The translations under genes and the position numbers were made by a program. 64,000 bases of DNA, from positions 9,376-73,375 of the forward strand of contig DCVL01000024.1 of assembly GCA_002328035.1 (NCBI GenBank), read 5' to 3'. This DNA is from Geobacter sp. UBA2189 (GTDB lineage Bacteria; Desulfobacterota; Desulfuromonadia; Geobacterales; Pseudopelobacteraceae). Position 1 is the stretch's first letter, and each line of letters begins with the position of its first letter. Below the pieces are notes generated by a model. The model was not told where the DNA came from, did no database searches, and was given only the letters and a program-made list of their open reading frames with translations. Shown here piece by piece: positions 45,611-54,844 of this stretch.

Positions 45611-46048
45611 TCATATCCCGATATCCTCGTTCCATAGCTCTGGCTTTTCCCTGATAAACTGTTCCATCATTGAGATACATTCAGGATCCTGCAGAACCTC
45701 AACTACCACCCCGCGTGAACGGAGCAGTTCCTCTTCGCCCATAAATGTCCTGTTTTCGCCTGCAACTACTTTGGGTATACCGTACAGCAGAACAGCTCCA
45801 CTGCACATTGGACAAGGAGACAGTGTCGTATAAAGAACCGACTCCCTATAAACAGAGCCTGATTGACGGCCTGCGTTTTCCAGGGCATCCATCTCTCCAT
45901 GAAGGATAGCGCTTCCCTTTTGCACCCTGCGGTTATGTCCATGCCCTATTATGGAGCCTTTATGGACGATTACTGAACCGATCGGGATCCCTCCTTCAGC
46001 CAGTCCCAGCTTTGCTTCTTCAAGTGCTGCACGCATATATAAATCCAT
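45611..46048 (-). CDS. Cytosine deaminase, fungal (FCY1) type
   Basis: The 145-residue zinc deaminase has the active-site motif HGEMDALENAG and zinc cysteines in SPCPMCSGAVLLYGIP. Beyond that it matches the yeast cytosine deaminase layout closely: VVAGENRTFMGEEELLRSRG, then the C-terminal IREKPELWNEDIG, which parallels the yeast ending DERPQDWFEDIGE. This C-terminal lid distinguishes it from tRNA adenosine deaminase and guanine deaminase. Conversion of cytosine to uracil is the likely reaction. AAAGGAG precedes the start. It follows the solute-binding gene by 28 bases. Confidence 0.82.
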   Translation of the reverse strand: MDLYMRAALEEAKLGLAEGGIPIGSVIVHKGSIIGHGHNRRVQKGSAILHGEMDALENAGRQSGSVYRESVLYTTLSPCPMCSGAVLLYGIPKVVAGENRTFMGEEELLRSRGVVVEVLQDPECISMMEQFIREKPELWNEDIGI

Positions 46049-46076
46049 CTTTCAAACTCCTTTCAAGAGGTTGTTT

Positions 46077-46853
46077 TTAAGGATTGGCGACAACTATTCT
46101 GGTACTTAGCCACTTGTTAAGAATCTTCTGCAGAGTTCCCTCTTTCTTCATCCTCTCAAGCTCTCTGTTCATCTGAATCAACAAAGCCGGATCGTTTTTT
46201 CTGACAGCCCAGGCTATTGGTTCATCAGTCAATGCCTCAAAAAGACCGACCAGTCCGGGTCTTTGGCTTGCAAGATCTGCGCTGAATCTCCAGACAGTCG
46301 GTGCGTCATGCACAAAACAATCAATACTTCCCTGTTCAAGCGCCCTGATCCCTGCCTCAGTTGTATCAAAATGCGTTATAGTACCCCATGCAAAGCTCTT
46401 AAGCACATACTGTTCACCGGTAGTTCCCCGTTCAACACCTATTCGCGTTGCCTCGACCTGGTTAAAAAGAGCCTTGGGAAAGCGTTTCAGATCCTTTTCC
46501 CGTATAAGCAGCATCTGGCCGATTTTCATGTAGGAATCAGTAAAATTTACAACCACCTGCCGTTCCGGCGTGATCGACATACCGGCCATAATCAGGTCAA
46601 TCTCTCCTGCCTTAAGAGAAGGTATCAGATGATCAAAAGCCATTATCTCAAATTTTATACCTCTACCTGTCTGTTTGCCCAGTTCTGTCGCAAGATCCGG
46701 CTCTATGCCGGCCAAAGTGCCATCCTTCATAAAGGCAAGCGGTGGATAGCTGGGAGCTATCCCTATCTTCAGATCAGGCCCTGAAGCGCAACCGGCAACC
46801 AGCATTAAAGAGAGGGTGATTGTAAAAGACCATACCAGTTTAATAAAATTCAT
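46077..46853 (-). CDS. Amino-acid-type solute-binding lipoprotein (SBP family 3)
   Basis: The 258-residue protein has a lipobox (LVAGC near 22) and the family 3 fold: IGIAPSYPPLAFMKDGTLAGIEPDLA at the N-terminus, DLIMAGMSITPERQ, RIGVERGTTGEQYV and the hinge region IDCFVHDAPTV. Such proteins bind amino acids or related anions for ABC or tripartite systems. No ABC permease is present; instead the gene overlaps, by four bases (ATGA), a dicarboxylate/amino-acid symporter encoded upstream. Both likely serve one substrate class, or the binding protein acts as a sensor input. Confidence 0.87.
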   Translation of the reverse strand: MNFIKLVWSFTITLSLMLVAGCASGPDLKIGIAPSYPPLAFMKDGTLAGIEPDLATELGKQTGRGIKFEIMAFDHLIPSLKAGEIDLIMAGMSITPERQVVVNFTDSYMKIGQMLLIREKDLKRFPKALFNQVEATRIGVERGTTGEQYVLKSFAWGTITHFDTTEAGIRALEQGSIDCFVHDAPTVWRFSADLASQRPGLVGLFEALTDEPIAWAVRKNDPALLIQMNRELERMKKEGTLQKILNKWLSTRIVVANP

Positions 46854-48127
46854 CTTATTGCTCCTTCATTTATCTTTTCTTGCTCCGCACAACCCAGAAA
46901 GAGTAAAGCCTGTTCCAGATTAAACTCACCTTCCAGTTTTGAAACTGCCAGTGCCGCAACATAGTTACCAATCACATTTACAACTGTCCGTCCCATATCC
47001 AGAATCCGGTCTATTCCCAGTATTATACTGATCCCCTCAATGGGTAGGCCAACAGAGCCTAAAGTGGCGGTAAGAACAACCATAGAAGCCCCTGGAACAC
47101 CGGCAATCCCCTTTGATGTGAGCATAAGGGTCAGTACCAGTGTGATCTGCTGAAAAAGTGTTAGATGGATCCCATACATCTGTGCGATGAAAAGAGCTGC
47201 AAGCGCCTGATAAAGGGTGCTGCCGTCAAGATTAAAGGTATAACCGGTTGGAATAACGAACGAGGCTATACGCTGGGGAGCACCTGACTTTTCTGCCTTG
47301 GTAATAATACTTGGCAGAACAGTCTCGCTACTTGCAGTTGAAAAGGCCAGCAGAATCTCTTCACGTATAGATCTTAAAAGCGGAATGAGCCTTATCCCCA
47401 GCCAGCGGCAGACCGCGCCTATCGCCAAAAACAGAAAAACAAGCATGGCGCCGTAAACCGTTGCGGCTAGTTTAAGTAGCGGCAGCATCGTATGGATGCC
47501 GAACTTCGCGACGGTCAGAGAGACCATGGCAAAGACACCCACAGGCGCAAACCTCATCACTATATTTGTCAGTTTGAACATCACCTCTGCAAACCCCTTG
47601 AACAGCTCCAGCACAGGAACGGCCTTTTCTCCGACTGAAGCCAAGGCAAGGCCAAACATGACAGAAAAGAATATGACGGCCAGCATATCGGCCTTGGCAA
47701 GAGAATCTACAATATTGGTGGGAACAATACTGATAAGGGTCTCTGCAAGGGTGTGAGAATGAGCCTTCTCTGCAAACGTAGCCGCAACCTGCAAACCTCC
47801 GGCAGGGAGTTCAATCCCTGCCCCCGGCCTGATGATGTTGGCTGCCAGCAAACCTATGACAATAGCTGCTGTCGTAAGAACCTCGAAATAGATGATGGTC
47901 TTTAACCCCAGGCGACCAAAGCTGTGCACCTCTCCATTCCCGGCCACACCAACCACAAGGCTTGCAACCACTATTGGCACCATTATCATCTTGAACATCC
48001 TGACAAACATGGTGCCAAGTGGCTCTACCATAGCGATGAAGGTCTGGTTGCCTGAGAAAAGCCAACCGGCAAGAATACCTGTAGCCATACCGATCATCAC
48101 CAGCGTCGCCAGTCCAGGTTTTTTCAT
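46850..48127 (-). CDS. Dicarboxylate/amino acid:cation symporter (DAACS, GltP/DctA-like)
   Basis: This 425-residue inner-membrane symporter of the glutamate/aspartate/C4-dicarboxylate family shows MIMVPIVVASLVVGVAG, the HP1 serine-rich hairpin FSTASSETVLPSI, the GYTFNLDGSTLYQ motif (NMDGT in the family) and the C-terminal substrate segment GIDRILDMGRTVVNVIGN, where Arg near the end usually reads acidic amino acids or dicarboxylates. It heads a two-gene operon with a binding protein and is divergent from a hybrid histidine kinase gene. Confidence 0.92.
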   Translation of the reverse strand: MKKPGLATLVMIGMATGILAGWLFSGNQTFIAMVEPLGTMFVRMFKMIMVPIVVASLVVGVAGNGEVHSFGRLGLKTIIYFEVLTTAAIVIGLLAANIIRPGAGIELPAGGLQVAATFAEKAHSHTLAETLISIVPTNIVDSLAKADMLAVIFFSVMFGLALASVGEKAVPVLELFKGFAEVMFKLTNIVMRFAPVGVFAMVSLTVAKFGIHTMLPLLKLAATVYGAMLVFLFLAIGAVCRWLGIRLIPLLRSIREEILLAFSTASSETVLPSIITKAEKSGAPQRIASFVIPTGYTFNLDGSTLYQALAALFIAQMYGIHLTLFQQITLVLTLMLTSKGIAGVPGASMVVLTATLGSVGLPIEGISIILGIDRILDMGRTVVNVIGNYVAALAVSKLEGEFNLEQALLFLGCAEQEKINEGAIR

Positions 48128-48497
48128 CTGAGAGGGTTCCCCCCTGGTTTAAGACAATTTACCAATACATGAATATACGGAGCTCGTTAGAACAGTTTAA
48201 ATCCTCGGCCGCACTCCGGCTCTGTTTATTTATCCCGCTCCAGAGTTACATTTATTGTGTCAGGCAGGTTAGATTCTGTTGAATGCTCTCATCAGGCCCA
48301 GGAGAAAGGATAGCAGAAATTTTTGAGAGGGCAACCTTCTGAAGGGGCTTCACCTGGAATATATTTTCTGTTTGTTTGCCAGATAAGACTATCTCTGAAA
48401 CAAGAGCGGGGCAGGAAAAGCTGATTGACCAGGCGGATTCTTCAGGGTATTTTAAAGCTAATTAAAAACAAAAGGGCAAGATTTAAAGGTATAATCC
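48128..48497. other. Divergent intergenic region
   Basis: About 370 bases between the symporter (-) and the hybrid kinase (+). I see no gene, RNA or clear sigma-54 motif. AAAGG near 48485 serves the kinase. Promoters for both directions must lie here. Confidence 0.45.
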
Positions 48498-50675
48498 ATG
48501 GATGAAAGTTCACCAGACAACCTGATTCTTGACCACCATATTGACCTTCGCAGCAGAATTATTCTCGCCATTTCCATTCTCCTTTTAACACTGTTACTCC
48601 TCTCCATCTGGCATGCATACACAGGTTTTAAGGTTGCAGTAAGCAATGCAGAGCAACTTTCACAAAGCTACGCACGCTCTCTAAAGGAACATGCTGAACG
48701 GGCGTTCTCAGAAGCCGATCAGGTTCTTCTGGCATGTATCAGGGAAATTGAGGCTTCAGGAGGGGTCAACTCTGTTGATCACCATGCCTTAACCAGAATA
48801 CTAAAGGGGCATAACAGCAACATCCCACATATTTCAGCAATAACGGCTATCGGGGCAAATGGTATTGTAAGAGCCACCTCCCTGGCAGATATAAAAACCC
48901 TTCCTGATGCTTCGGAGCGCAATTACTTTAAATACCACCGTGAAAACCGTTCGGATGAAATGCTGCTCAGCCCGCCTATTCAATCACTTGCAAACAAGCA
49001 GTGGGGATTTACCATTTCCAGACGTTTGCAAAAGAGTTCAGGAGAGTTTGATGGAGTAGCTCTTATCTTCTTTAACCTTAAATATTTTGAGGAACTTTAC
49101 AGTTCTATTGTTGCAGGTAAAAACGGGCGTTTTACCCTTGCAAGCACAGCTGGAGATTATCTTGTACTGGTACCCTCAGATGAAAAGGTTTATGCCAGCG
49201 GCAAGAAGACTGCCCAGTTCTTTCGTCAATATGTGGAAGAAAAGCCTTTTAGAACCTATCACAATCCAAGTTCCAACATTGCAAAAGAGTACCGTATTAT
49301 CTCATATTACAAGCTGGATCATTATCCGGTCATTGCAATTTCATCCTTTGGGAGAAAACAGGCGACCGCTGAATGGTTAAGCACAACTATAAAGCAGGGG
49401 ATAATCACTCTGCTGCTATGTATTATGGTAATCCTCCTTACCAGAACTCTGCTTGGCCATATAAAGGAACTGGATCTTACAAACCATCAACTGGAAAGCA
49501 GGCAAAGGGAGCTAAAGGAGGCAGAAGAGGCAGCATCAGCAGCCACAAGGGCAAAAAGTGAATTTCTGGCCAATATGAGCCACGAAATACGCACGCCAAT
49601 GAATGCCATCATAACCCTGACCCAGCTTAGTCTTGAATCCGATCTGCCCCCGCAGCCGCGTGAATATCTGCAGCGCCTTAAAAACTCATCCAAAACACTT
49701 ATGTATATAATCAATGACATCCTTGACTTCTCCAAGATAGAGGCGCGGATGCTCACGCTTGAGAATAAGCGGATGAATCTGCATGAAATTTTACAGCAGT
49801 CAATTGACCTTTTTCAGATCTCTGCCTCTGAGAAAGGCCTTGAACTTACACTGACAAGATCTCCGGAACTTCCGCTTTACGTTTCGGGAGACCCTGTAAG
49901 GCTTACTCAGATACTTAACAACTTTATAAGTAACGCCATCAAGTTTACGGAAAAGGGCACAATCTCCGTAAGAGCCGAAATGGTAGAAATAAGAGAGAAG
50001 AAGGTTCTTGTCAGGTTTGAAATTAAGGATACCGGCATCGGAATTGAGATCAACATAATCAATTCAATGTTTCAGCCATTTACCCAGGCGGATGGTTCAA
50101 TAGTAAGGCGTTTTGGAGGAACAGGTCTGGGTCTTGCAATTGCTAATAGCCTTGTTGAGTTGATGGGGGGGAAAATATCTGTAAACAGTGAGCCTGAGAG
50201 CGGCAGTACCTTCACCTTTACGGTTCTTCTTGATCTCCCTGTGGAAGAGGAGAAATCAGAACAGAGGAAAGAGCCTACACTTCTCGATCTGGCAAAAGGT
50301 ATAGGAGGAAGAAATATCCTGCTGGTTGAGGACAATGAGGCCAATCAGTATGTTGCAAAGCAGCTGCTGATCAGAGCCGGACTAAAGGTGGAGATCGCCA
50401 ACAACGGAAGTGAGGCACTGGATAAACTGAAAAACAAACATTATGACGCGATCCTGATGGATATGCAGATGCCGGTGATGGATGGAATTCAGGCAACCAG
50501 ATTGATAAGGGGACAGCCAGCCTTCAATGATCTCCCTATTATCGCAATGACAGCTGCAGCAACTGAGAGTGACAGGGAGAACTGCATTCTAGCAGGGATG
50601 AATGATTACATTAGCAAACCTGTCTCTGCTGTAGAACTTTTTGAAAAACTTTTCAGATGGATTCGAAGTAAATAA
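48498..50675 (+). CDS. Hybrid histidine kinase with periplasmic Cache domain
   Basis: The 725-residue protein has TM helix 1 at about 17-38, a periplasmic double-Cache sensor at about 45-290 (NYFKYHRENRSDEMLLSPP, KQWGFTISRRL), TM 2 at about 296-315, a coiled linker, HisKA with the phospho-His in SHEIRTPMNAI near 362, HATPase_c (NNFISNAIKFTEKG, DTGIGIE, GGTGLGLAI) and a C-terminal receiver with phosphoacceptor Asp in AILMDMQMPVMDG. It has no DNA-binding output, so a separate regulator must exist. Divergent from the symporter/binding-protein operon, it may control or sense the same ligand. Confidence 0.92.
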   Translation: MDESSPDNLILDHHIDLRSRIILAISILLLTLLLLSIWHAYTGFKVAVSNAEQLSQSYARSLKEHAERAFSEADQVLLACIREIEASGGVNSVDHHALTRILKGHNSNIPHISAITAIGANGIVRATSLADIKTLPDASERNYFKYHRENRSDEMLLSPPIQSLANKQWGFTISRRLQKSSGEFDGVALIFFNLKYFEELYSSIVAGKNGRFTLASTAGDYLVLVPSDEKVYASGKKTAQFFRQYVEEKPFRTYHNPSSNIAKEYRIISYYKLDHYPVIAISSFGRKQATAEWLSTTIKQGIITLLLCIMVILLTRTLLGHIKELDLTNHQLESRQRELKEAEEAASAATRAKSEFLANMSHEIRTPMNAIITLTQLSLESDLPPQPREYLQRLKNSSKTLMYIINDILDFSKIEARMLTLENKRMNLHEILQQSIDLFQISASEKGLELTLTRSPELPLYVSGDPVRLTQILNNFISNAIKFTEKGTISVRAEMVEIREKKVLVRFEIKDTGIGIEINIINSMFQPFTQADGSIVRRFGGTGLGLAIANSLVELMGGKISVNSEPESGSTFTFTVLLDLPVEEEKSEQRKEPTLLDLAKGIGGRNILLVEDNEANQYVAKQLLIRAGLKVEIANNGSEALDKLKNKHYDAILMDMQMPVMDGIQATRLIRGQPAFNDLPIIAMTAAATESDRENCILAGMNDYISKPVSAVELFEKLFRWIRSK

Positions 50676-50685
50676 CCCGGGCGAG

Positions 50686-52338
50686 TTATGACTTTCTCAT
50701 AGTTGCTCCAAGATGGCGCAGTCCTTCGGAACAGTCGAGCTTATCCAGGCAGGCCTCAATTAAAATCAGGCGATCTTTGTTCTTGTCAGCTGTTTTTAAT
50801 GCCAGATCAATATCCTCCTCTGTTTTTGCAATTATCCCCAATCCCTGGTCTCCTGCATTGAATATCTCTGGAACCCCTGTATAGCGCCACATCTGAATGT
50901 CGTTGTAAGGGCCGTCTTCATGAAGCATCCTTTCAACCAGATAACCGTCGTTGTTTATCACAATAAGAATTGCTGGAATCTTGAGACGAATCAGGGTGGA
51001 AACTTCCTGCATGGTCATCTGAAAGGCTCCGTCTCCGGTCAACACTACAGGGCGCCTTTCAGGGCGTGCCAGTGCGGCTCCAAGAGAGGCTGGGGTACAG
51101 TAACCTATAGATGAGTAGTAGGACTGAACTATAAAACGTTCCGGTTCTTCAATCGTAAACTCCGGTGCCGCACAGAATGCGTCTCCAGGTTCTGCAAGCA
51201 GCAGCATACTGTCATCAAGAAAGCTGCCAATCACTTCATACAGCCTGGCTGCGGTCAAAGGTCTGTTTGCAACAGGAATGAATCTTGCTCTTGCCGTACG
51301 GGGTTCGGATGGATGAGCATCCAGATAGGAACGGCTGCGAACGAGTGGCAAAAGCTCTCTTAGAAGATCTGTAACAGGCAGGTTATGGAAGTAGCGATTA
51401 CCGATTCTAACAGAATCCCGCCCTGCTTCAATTGTGTGATCAGGGTCAATTTTGTTGCTGAATATCCCTGTATCCAGATCCGTCATCCAGGTGCCGACTG
51501 AAAATAGGCAGTCAGAATCTTCAATCTGTTTCTGGACAGCTGGTCTGCTCCAGCCCCCCTGATAGATCCCTATAAATTGCGGATGCATCTCAGGCAATGA
51601 TGATTTACTGCTAAGCATGGTTGCAAAAGGGAACTCTCCCTGTTCAATCAGCCTCAACAGTTCTTTGCCAAGATGAAAACGGGATATCTCGATACCGGCA
51701 AGGATAGCCGGTCTGGAAGCCTTGTTCAGCAGTTCTGCTACAATTCCTGCACATTCTCTCAACGAATCAGGATCTGAAGCTCTAACAGAGTGAGCAATTG
51801 GATTATAAGGTGGTTTGCATGCCATAAGGGCAATATCAGCCGGAAGCTCAAGATAAACGGGAAGCTTGAGGGTAACACAACTTGAAAGTACCCGATCGAT
51901 CAGTTGAGGAGCGGTATCAGGGTTGTCAAGCAGTGCGGAATCAATTGTAACCTTTTGGTATATCTCAAGTTGCCTGTTATAGTCCTCAACCAGGTGATGT
52001 ACCAGTGCACCGGTTTTGCGACGTCCGGTCGGAGGCGCTCCGCTTATCAGTACCAGCGGAACCATCTCGGCAAAGGCTCCTGCTACGGCGTTAAGTGCAC
52101 TAAAGCCACCCACCGCATATGTAACCACAGCACCACCTATTCCGTTCAGGCGTGCATATCCATCTGCAGCATAGCCCGCATTAAGCTCGTTACAGGTTCC
52201 AACCCATTCAATCGGATTGGTTATAACTTGATCCAGAAAATCAAGTACATAGTCTCCAGGGACACCAAAAAGATGCTTAACACCCAGTTCCTGTAATCTT
52301 TGAAGGAGATAGGTTGAAACTGTACATACTTCAGGCAT
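50686..52338 (-). CDS. Thiamine-diphosphate 2-oxo acid decarboxylase (pyruvate/indolepyruvate decarboxylase type)
   Basis: The 550-residue enzyme decarboxylates a 2-oxo acid to an aldehyde. It has the cofactor-activating Glu in GTCNELNAGYAADGYAR, the paired His in LVHHLVEDYN (HH signature of pyruvate and indolepyruvate decarboxylases), and the diphosphate motif GDGAFQMTMQEVS to NNDGYLVERMLH, whose Glu matches the catalytic Glu near 473 of pyruvate decarboxylase. Length is standard. Candidates are pyruvate, indolepyruvate or phenylpyruvate. Convergent with the hybrid kinase by ten bases, no terminator seen. GGGGG serves the ATG. Confidence 0.88.
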   Translation of the reverse strand: MPEVCTVSTYLLQRLQELGVKHLFGVPGDYVLDFLDQVITNPIEWVGTCNELNAGYAADGYARLNGIGGAVVTYAVGGFSALNAVAGAFAEMVPLVLISGAPPTGRRKTGALVHHLVEDYNRQLEIYQKVTIDSALLDNPDTAPQLIDRVLSSCVTLKLPVYLELPADIALMACKPPYNPIAHSVRASDPDSLRECAGIVAELLNKASRPAILAGIEISRFHLGKELLRLIEQGEFPFATMLSSKSSLPEMHPQFIGIYQGGWSRPAVQKQIEDSDCLFSVGTWMTDLDTGIFSNKIDPDHTIEAGRDSVRIGNRYFHNLPVTDLLRELLPLVRSRSYLDAHPSEPRTARARFIPVANRPLTAARLYEVIGSFLDDSMLLLAEPGDAFCAAPEFTIEEPERFIVQSYYSSIGYCTPASLGAALARPERRPVVLTGDGAFQMTMQEVSTLIRLKIPAILIVINNDGYLVERMLHEDGPYNDIQMWRYTGVPEIFNAGDQGLGIIAKTEEDIDLALKTADKNKDRLILIEACLDKLDCSEGLRHLGATMRKS

Positions 52339-52446
52339 GACAGACCCCCATACAGCAATTTATTTTACTGCCATAAATTTTCAGTATATCAGAGATTTTC
52401 AGAGGCACAATCAGGGAAACCATCAATAATGGAACTAACAGCCTGA

Positions 52447-52474
52447 TTTACATCTCTGTAGTTTATGATATGAT
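52447..52474 (+). promoter_or_regulatory. Candidate sigma-70-type promoter of the HD-GYP gene
   Basis: TTTACA at 52447 and TATGAT at 52469 are separated by 16 bases, upstream of the start codon at 52509 and its TGGAGGT ribosome site. One mismatch in each hexamer. Confidence 0.5.
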
Positions 52475-52508
52475 CCTGCCGTTATAGAGGTTATCTATTG
52501 GAGGTAAA

Positions 52509-53306
52509 ATGCAAAACGGCAAGGAAGAGCTTGAACAACTTCTTGAAATTATTGGCAATATTTCAATGGGAAATTATTCAAACGATATAATGCCACTTAC
52601 TACTGACAGGACTCCGGAGCCGATTAAGACGGTTGCCGAGGCTATGGGGATGATGATGGTCAAGGTGGAGGCCAGGGAGTATCAACTGGAACTGTTGATT
52701 GATGAATTGAGGCAACTTAACGAACAGATCCGTAGTAACGCCATTCAGACCATACAGGCAATGGCTCAGGCTCTGGAGGCACGCGACACATATACAAGGG
52801 GTCATGCAGAGCGTGTAGGATCAATAGCTGCCGAGATTGCGGCAGAGATGGGTTTTGAGGAAGAGAGGATAGAGCTTGTCCGGACGGCTGGCATCCTCCA
52901 TGATATAGGAAAGATTGGCTGTTCTGACCGGATTTTTCAGGATCATGGAGCGAAGAATCCGCCTGATGTGGTTAAAGAGATCTTAAGCCATCCTGTGGTG
53001 GGGGCAGAGATCCTTAAACCGCTCGACTTCCTTGATGAAGTAAGCAGTATCATCCTGTGCCACCATGAAAGGGCAGATGGCAAAGGATATCCAAATGGTC
53101 TACCGTTGGACAGGATACCGCTGGAGTCGCGTATTATCGCTGTTGCTGATGCATATGATGCAATGACGACGGATCGCCCATATCAGAAGGCCAAGACTAC
53201 GGAGCTTGCGATGGAGATACTTGGCAAGCTTTCCGGGGTTCAGTGGGATCCGGACTGTGTTGCAGCCTTTCAGAGGCTTAATTCCAAAAAGAGTGAGCAG
53301 GCTTGA
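52509..53306 (+). CDS. HD-GYP domain protein, c-di-GMP phosphodiesterase type
   Basis: The 265-residue protein has an N-terminal module (1-75) and an HD-GYP domain: RGHAERVGSIAAEIA, the metal site GILHDIGKIG near 131, and HHERADGKGYPNGL with the GYP motif near 195. HD-GYP enzymes hydrolyse cyclic di-GMP or related dinucleotides; the motif here is intact. The N-terminal module (NISMGNYS, AEAMGMMMVKVEAREYQLE) matches the start of the histidine kinase encoded 0.5 kb away. There is no receiver domain, so the single receiver at 53331 may be its input partner. Confidence 0.9.
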   Translation: MQNGKEELEQLLEIIGNISMGNYSNDIMPLTTDRTPEPIKTVAEAMGMMMVKVEAREYQLELLIDELRQLNEQIRSNAIQTIQAMAQALEARDTYTRGHAERVGSIAAEIAAEMGFEEERIELVRTAGILHDIGKIGCSDRIFQDHGAKNPPDVVKEILSHPVVGAEILKPLDFLDEVSSIILCHHERADGKGYPNGLPLDRIPLESRIIAVADAYDAMTTDRPYQKAKTTELAMEILGKLSGVQWDPDCVAAFQRLNSKKSEQA

Positions 53307-53330
53307 AAATCTCTCCAAAACAGATTGAAG

Positions 53331-53747
53331 CTACTCAGCCTCTCCGGGATTATTGTGATTTTTCCATGAATATCCGGCTTTCGTCTGTGCATCGATACAG
53401 GCAACCAGCTCCTCATGCTTCACCGGTTTTGCCATAAAGATATGACTTCCTATCTTGCTTCCGGAGGGCTCCACCTCTTGCTGTGTAACAATGGCGGTCA
53501 GGAATATGACTGGAACCGCAGCAAGTTTTGGATCCTCTGCAAGGGCTGCAGCTACAGCCCCGCCATCCATTTCGGGCATCATTACATCGCAAACTACAAG
53601 GTCAGGTCTGAATTGCCTGGCAGTCTCAAACGCATCGGTCGGGATATTGACCTCCTGCACCTCAAAACGGCCTGTGGCTTCAAGATTACGACGTATCATC
53701 CTTGTAATCCCTGCTTCATCATCAATCAAAAGGATTCTTTTCTTCAT
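53331..53747 (-). CDS. Single-domain response regulator (receiver only)
   Basis: The protein has 138 residues and consists of one receiver domain: acidic pocket LIDDEAG, phosphoacceptor Asp in LVVCDVMMPEMDG, Thr in IFLTAIVTQQE and Lys in FMAKPVKHEE. There is no output domain. The ATG at 53747 follows GGAGAGG. It lies 17 bases after the histidine kinase gene in the same direction and is convergent with the HD-GYP gene. A CheY-like relay from the kinase to the HD-GYP protein would explain the arrangement. Confidence 0.9.
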   Translation of the reverse strand: MKKRILLIDDEAGITRMIRRNLEATGRFEVQEVNIPTDAFETARQFRPDLVVCDVMMPEMDGGAVAAALAEDPKLAAVPVIFLTAIVTQQEVEPSGSKIGSHIFMAKPVKHEELVACIDAQTKAGYSWKNHNNPGEAE

Positions 53748-53764
53748 TGTCAACCTCTCCTGTT

Positions 53765-54790
53765 TTAAATTTTAAACAAAAGCAGCGCTTCAGCTCCCTG
53801 GCGATCACTCCTGTTTTTTAGAGTAATAGCCGCTTTGTGCAGTTCCAGGATCTTTCTGGTTACAGACAGTCCAAGTCCGGTTCCTACACCCACCGGCTTG
53901 GTTGTGAAAAATGGATCGAAAAGTTTGCTTGCGGCATCATCAGAGATACCTGTTCCCGTATCTGCAATCCTTATAACAACGGCATTCTTTCCCTCAACCG
54001 GCCTCTCTCCGGAAAATAGTAAAATCTCTTCAGGGGTAAGAAGATGGAGGCAAGTGGAGATATGAACTGTTCCTCCTTCAGGCATGGCATGCATGGCATT
54101 CATTAACAGGTTTATAAATACCTGTTTAAGCTTGTTTCTATCGAGCATCAGCAGTGGGAGCTGTTCATCATTAATCCACTCAACCGTTACATGTCGGCTG
54201 TTCAACTCATGCCGCACCAAAAGGAGTGAATCATCAATAACTGTGCGGATATCAGCCTCTTTCAGATCAAGCTGCTCGGAGCGAGAGAAGTCAAGTAGTC
54301 CTTTTATTACGCTGTCAGCCCTCTGAACGGCATCTTCCATATCCATAACAGTCTCATAATGAACCTGGTTTCCTTTAAGCTCATTGGCCAGGAAATCAAC
54401 CCCCAACTGAATGATTGCGAGCGGATTTTTGACCTCATGCGCGACACCGGCGGCCAAACGACCCACAGTCTCAAGCTTGGCCTGCTGAATCAGCTGCATC
54501 TGAGTCTGTTTCAGCTCAATCAGAGATTGTTCCAGCTTCACGTTTGTCCGACCAAGATCATCCCGCGCGGCAGTAAGGTCAGAAATCATCTGTTCCAGCC
54601 TGAACTCACGTGCTTCTATCTGCACCGCCATCATGCCGAAAGCCTCAGCAAATCTGGCTATCAGAGGAGGATACTGTTCGATGTCAGTCATGGCAAAGAT
54701 CCGTTCATGGTCTCCGTAATGTCCTGTTGAAAGGTTCTCAGCAGCCTGGATTAACTGTTCAAACATCTTTTCAACCTCTGCGGAATACAT
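53765..54790 (-). CDS. Soluble histidine kinase with N-terminal module shared with the HD-GYP protein
   Basis: The 341-residue kinase has no membrane segment. Residues 1-75 form the shared module (ENLSTGHYGD, AEAFGMMAVQIEAREFRLE), 75-115 a coiled coil, then HisKA with phospho-His in GVAHEVKNPLAII and HATPase_c (NLLMNAMHAMPEGG, DTGTGIS, GTGLGLSVTRKILELH). The Glu-Val-Lys-Asn form of the H box is the NtrB-like type. AGGAGA precedes the ATG. The receiver gene follows in the same direction, an evident two-component pair. Confidence 0.9.
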   Translation of the reverse strand: MYSAEVEKMFEQLIQAAENLSTGHYGDHERIFAMTDIEQYPPLIARFAEAFGMMAVQIEAREFRLEQMISDLTAARDDLGRTNVKLEQSLIELKQTQMQLIQQAKLETVGRLAAGVAHEVKNPLAIIQLGVDFLANELKGNQVHYETVMDMEDAVQRADSVIKGLLDFSRSEQLDLKEADIRTVIDDSLLLVRHELNSRHVTVEWINDEQLPLLMLDRNKLKQVFINLLMNAMHAMPEGGTVHISTCLHLLTPEEILLFSGERPVEGKNAVVIRIADTGTGISDDAASKLFDPFFTTKPVGVGTGLGLSVTRKILELHKAAITLKNRSDRQGAEALLLFKI

Positions 54791-54844
54791 TGCCGATTCT
54801 CCTATGGGTAAACCTTCTGATCTACAATTGCTCTTGGCTCGTTG

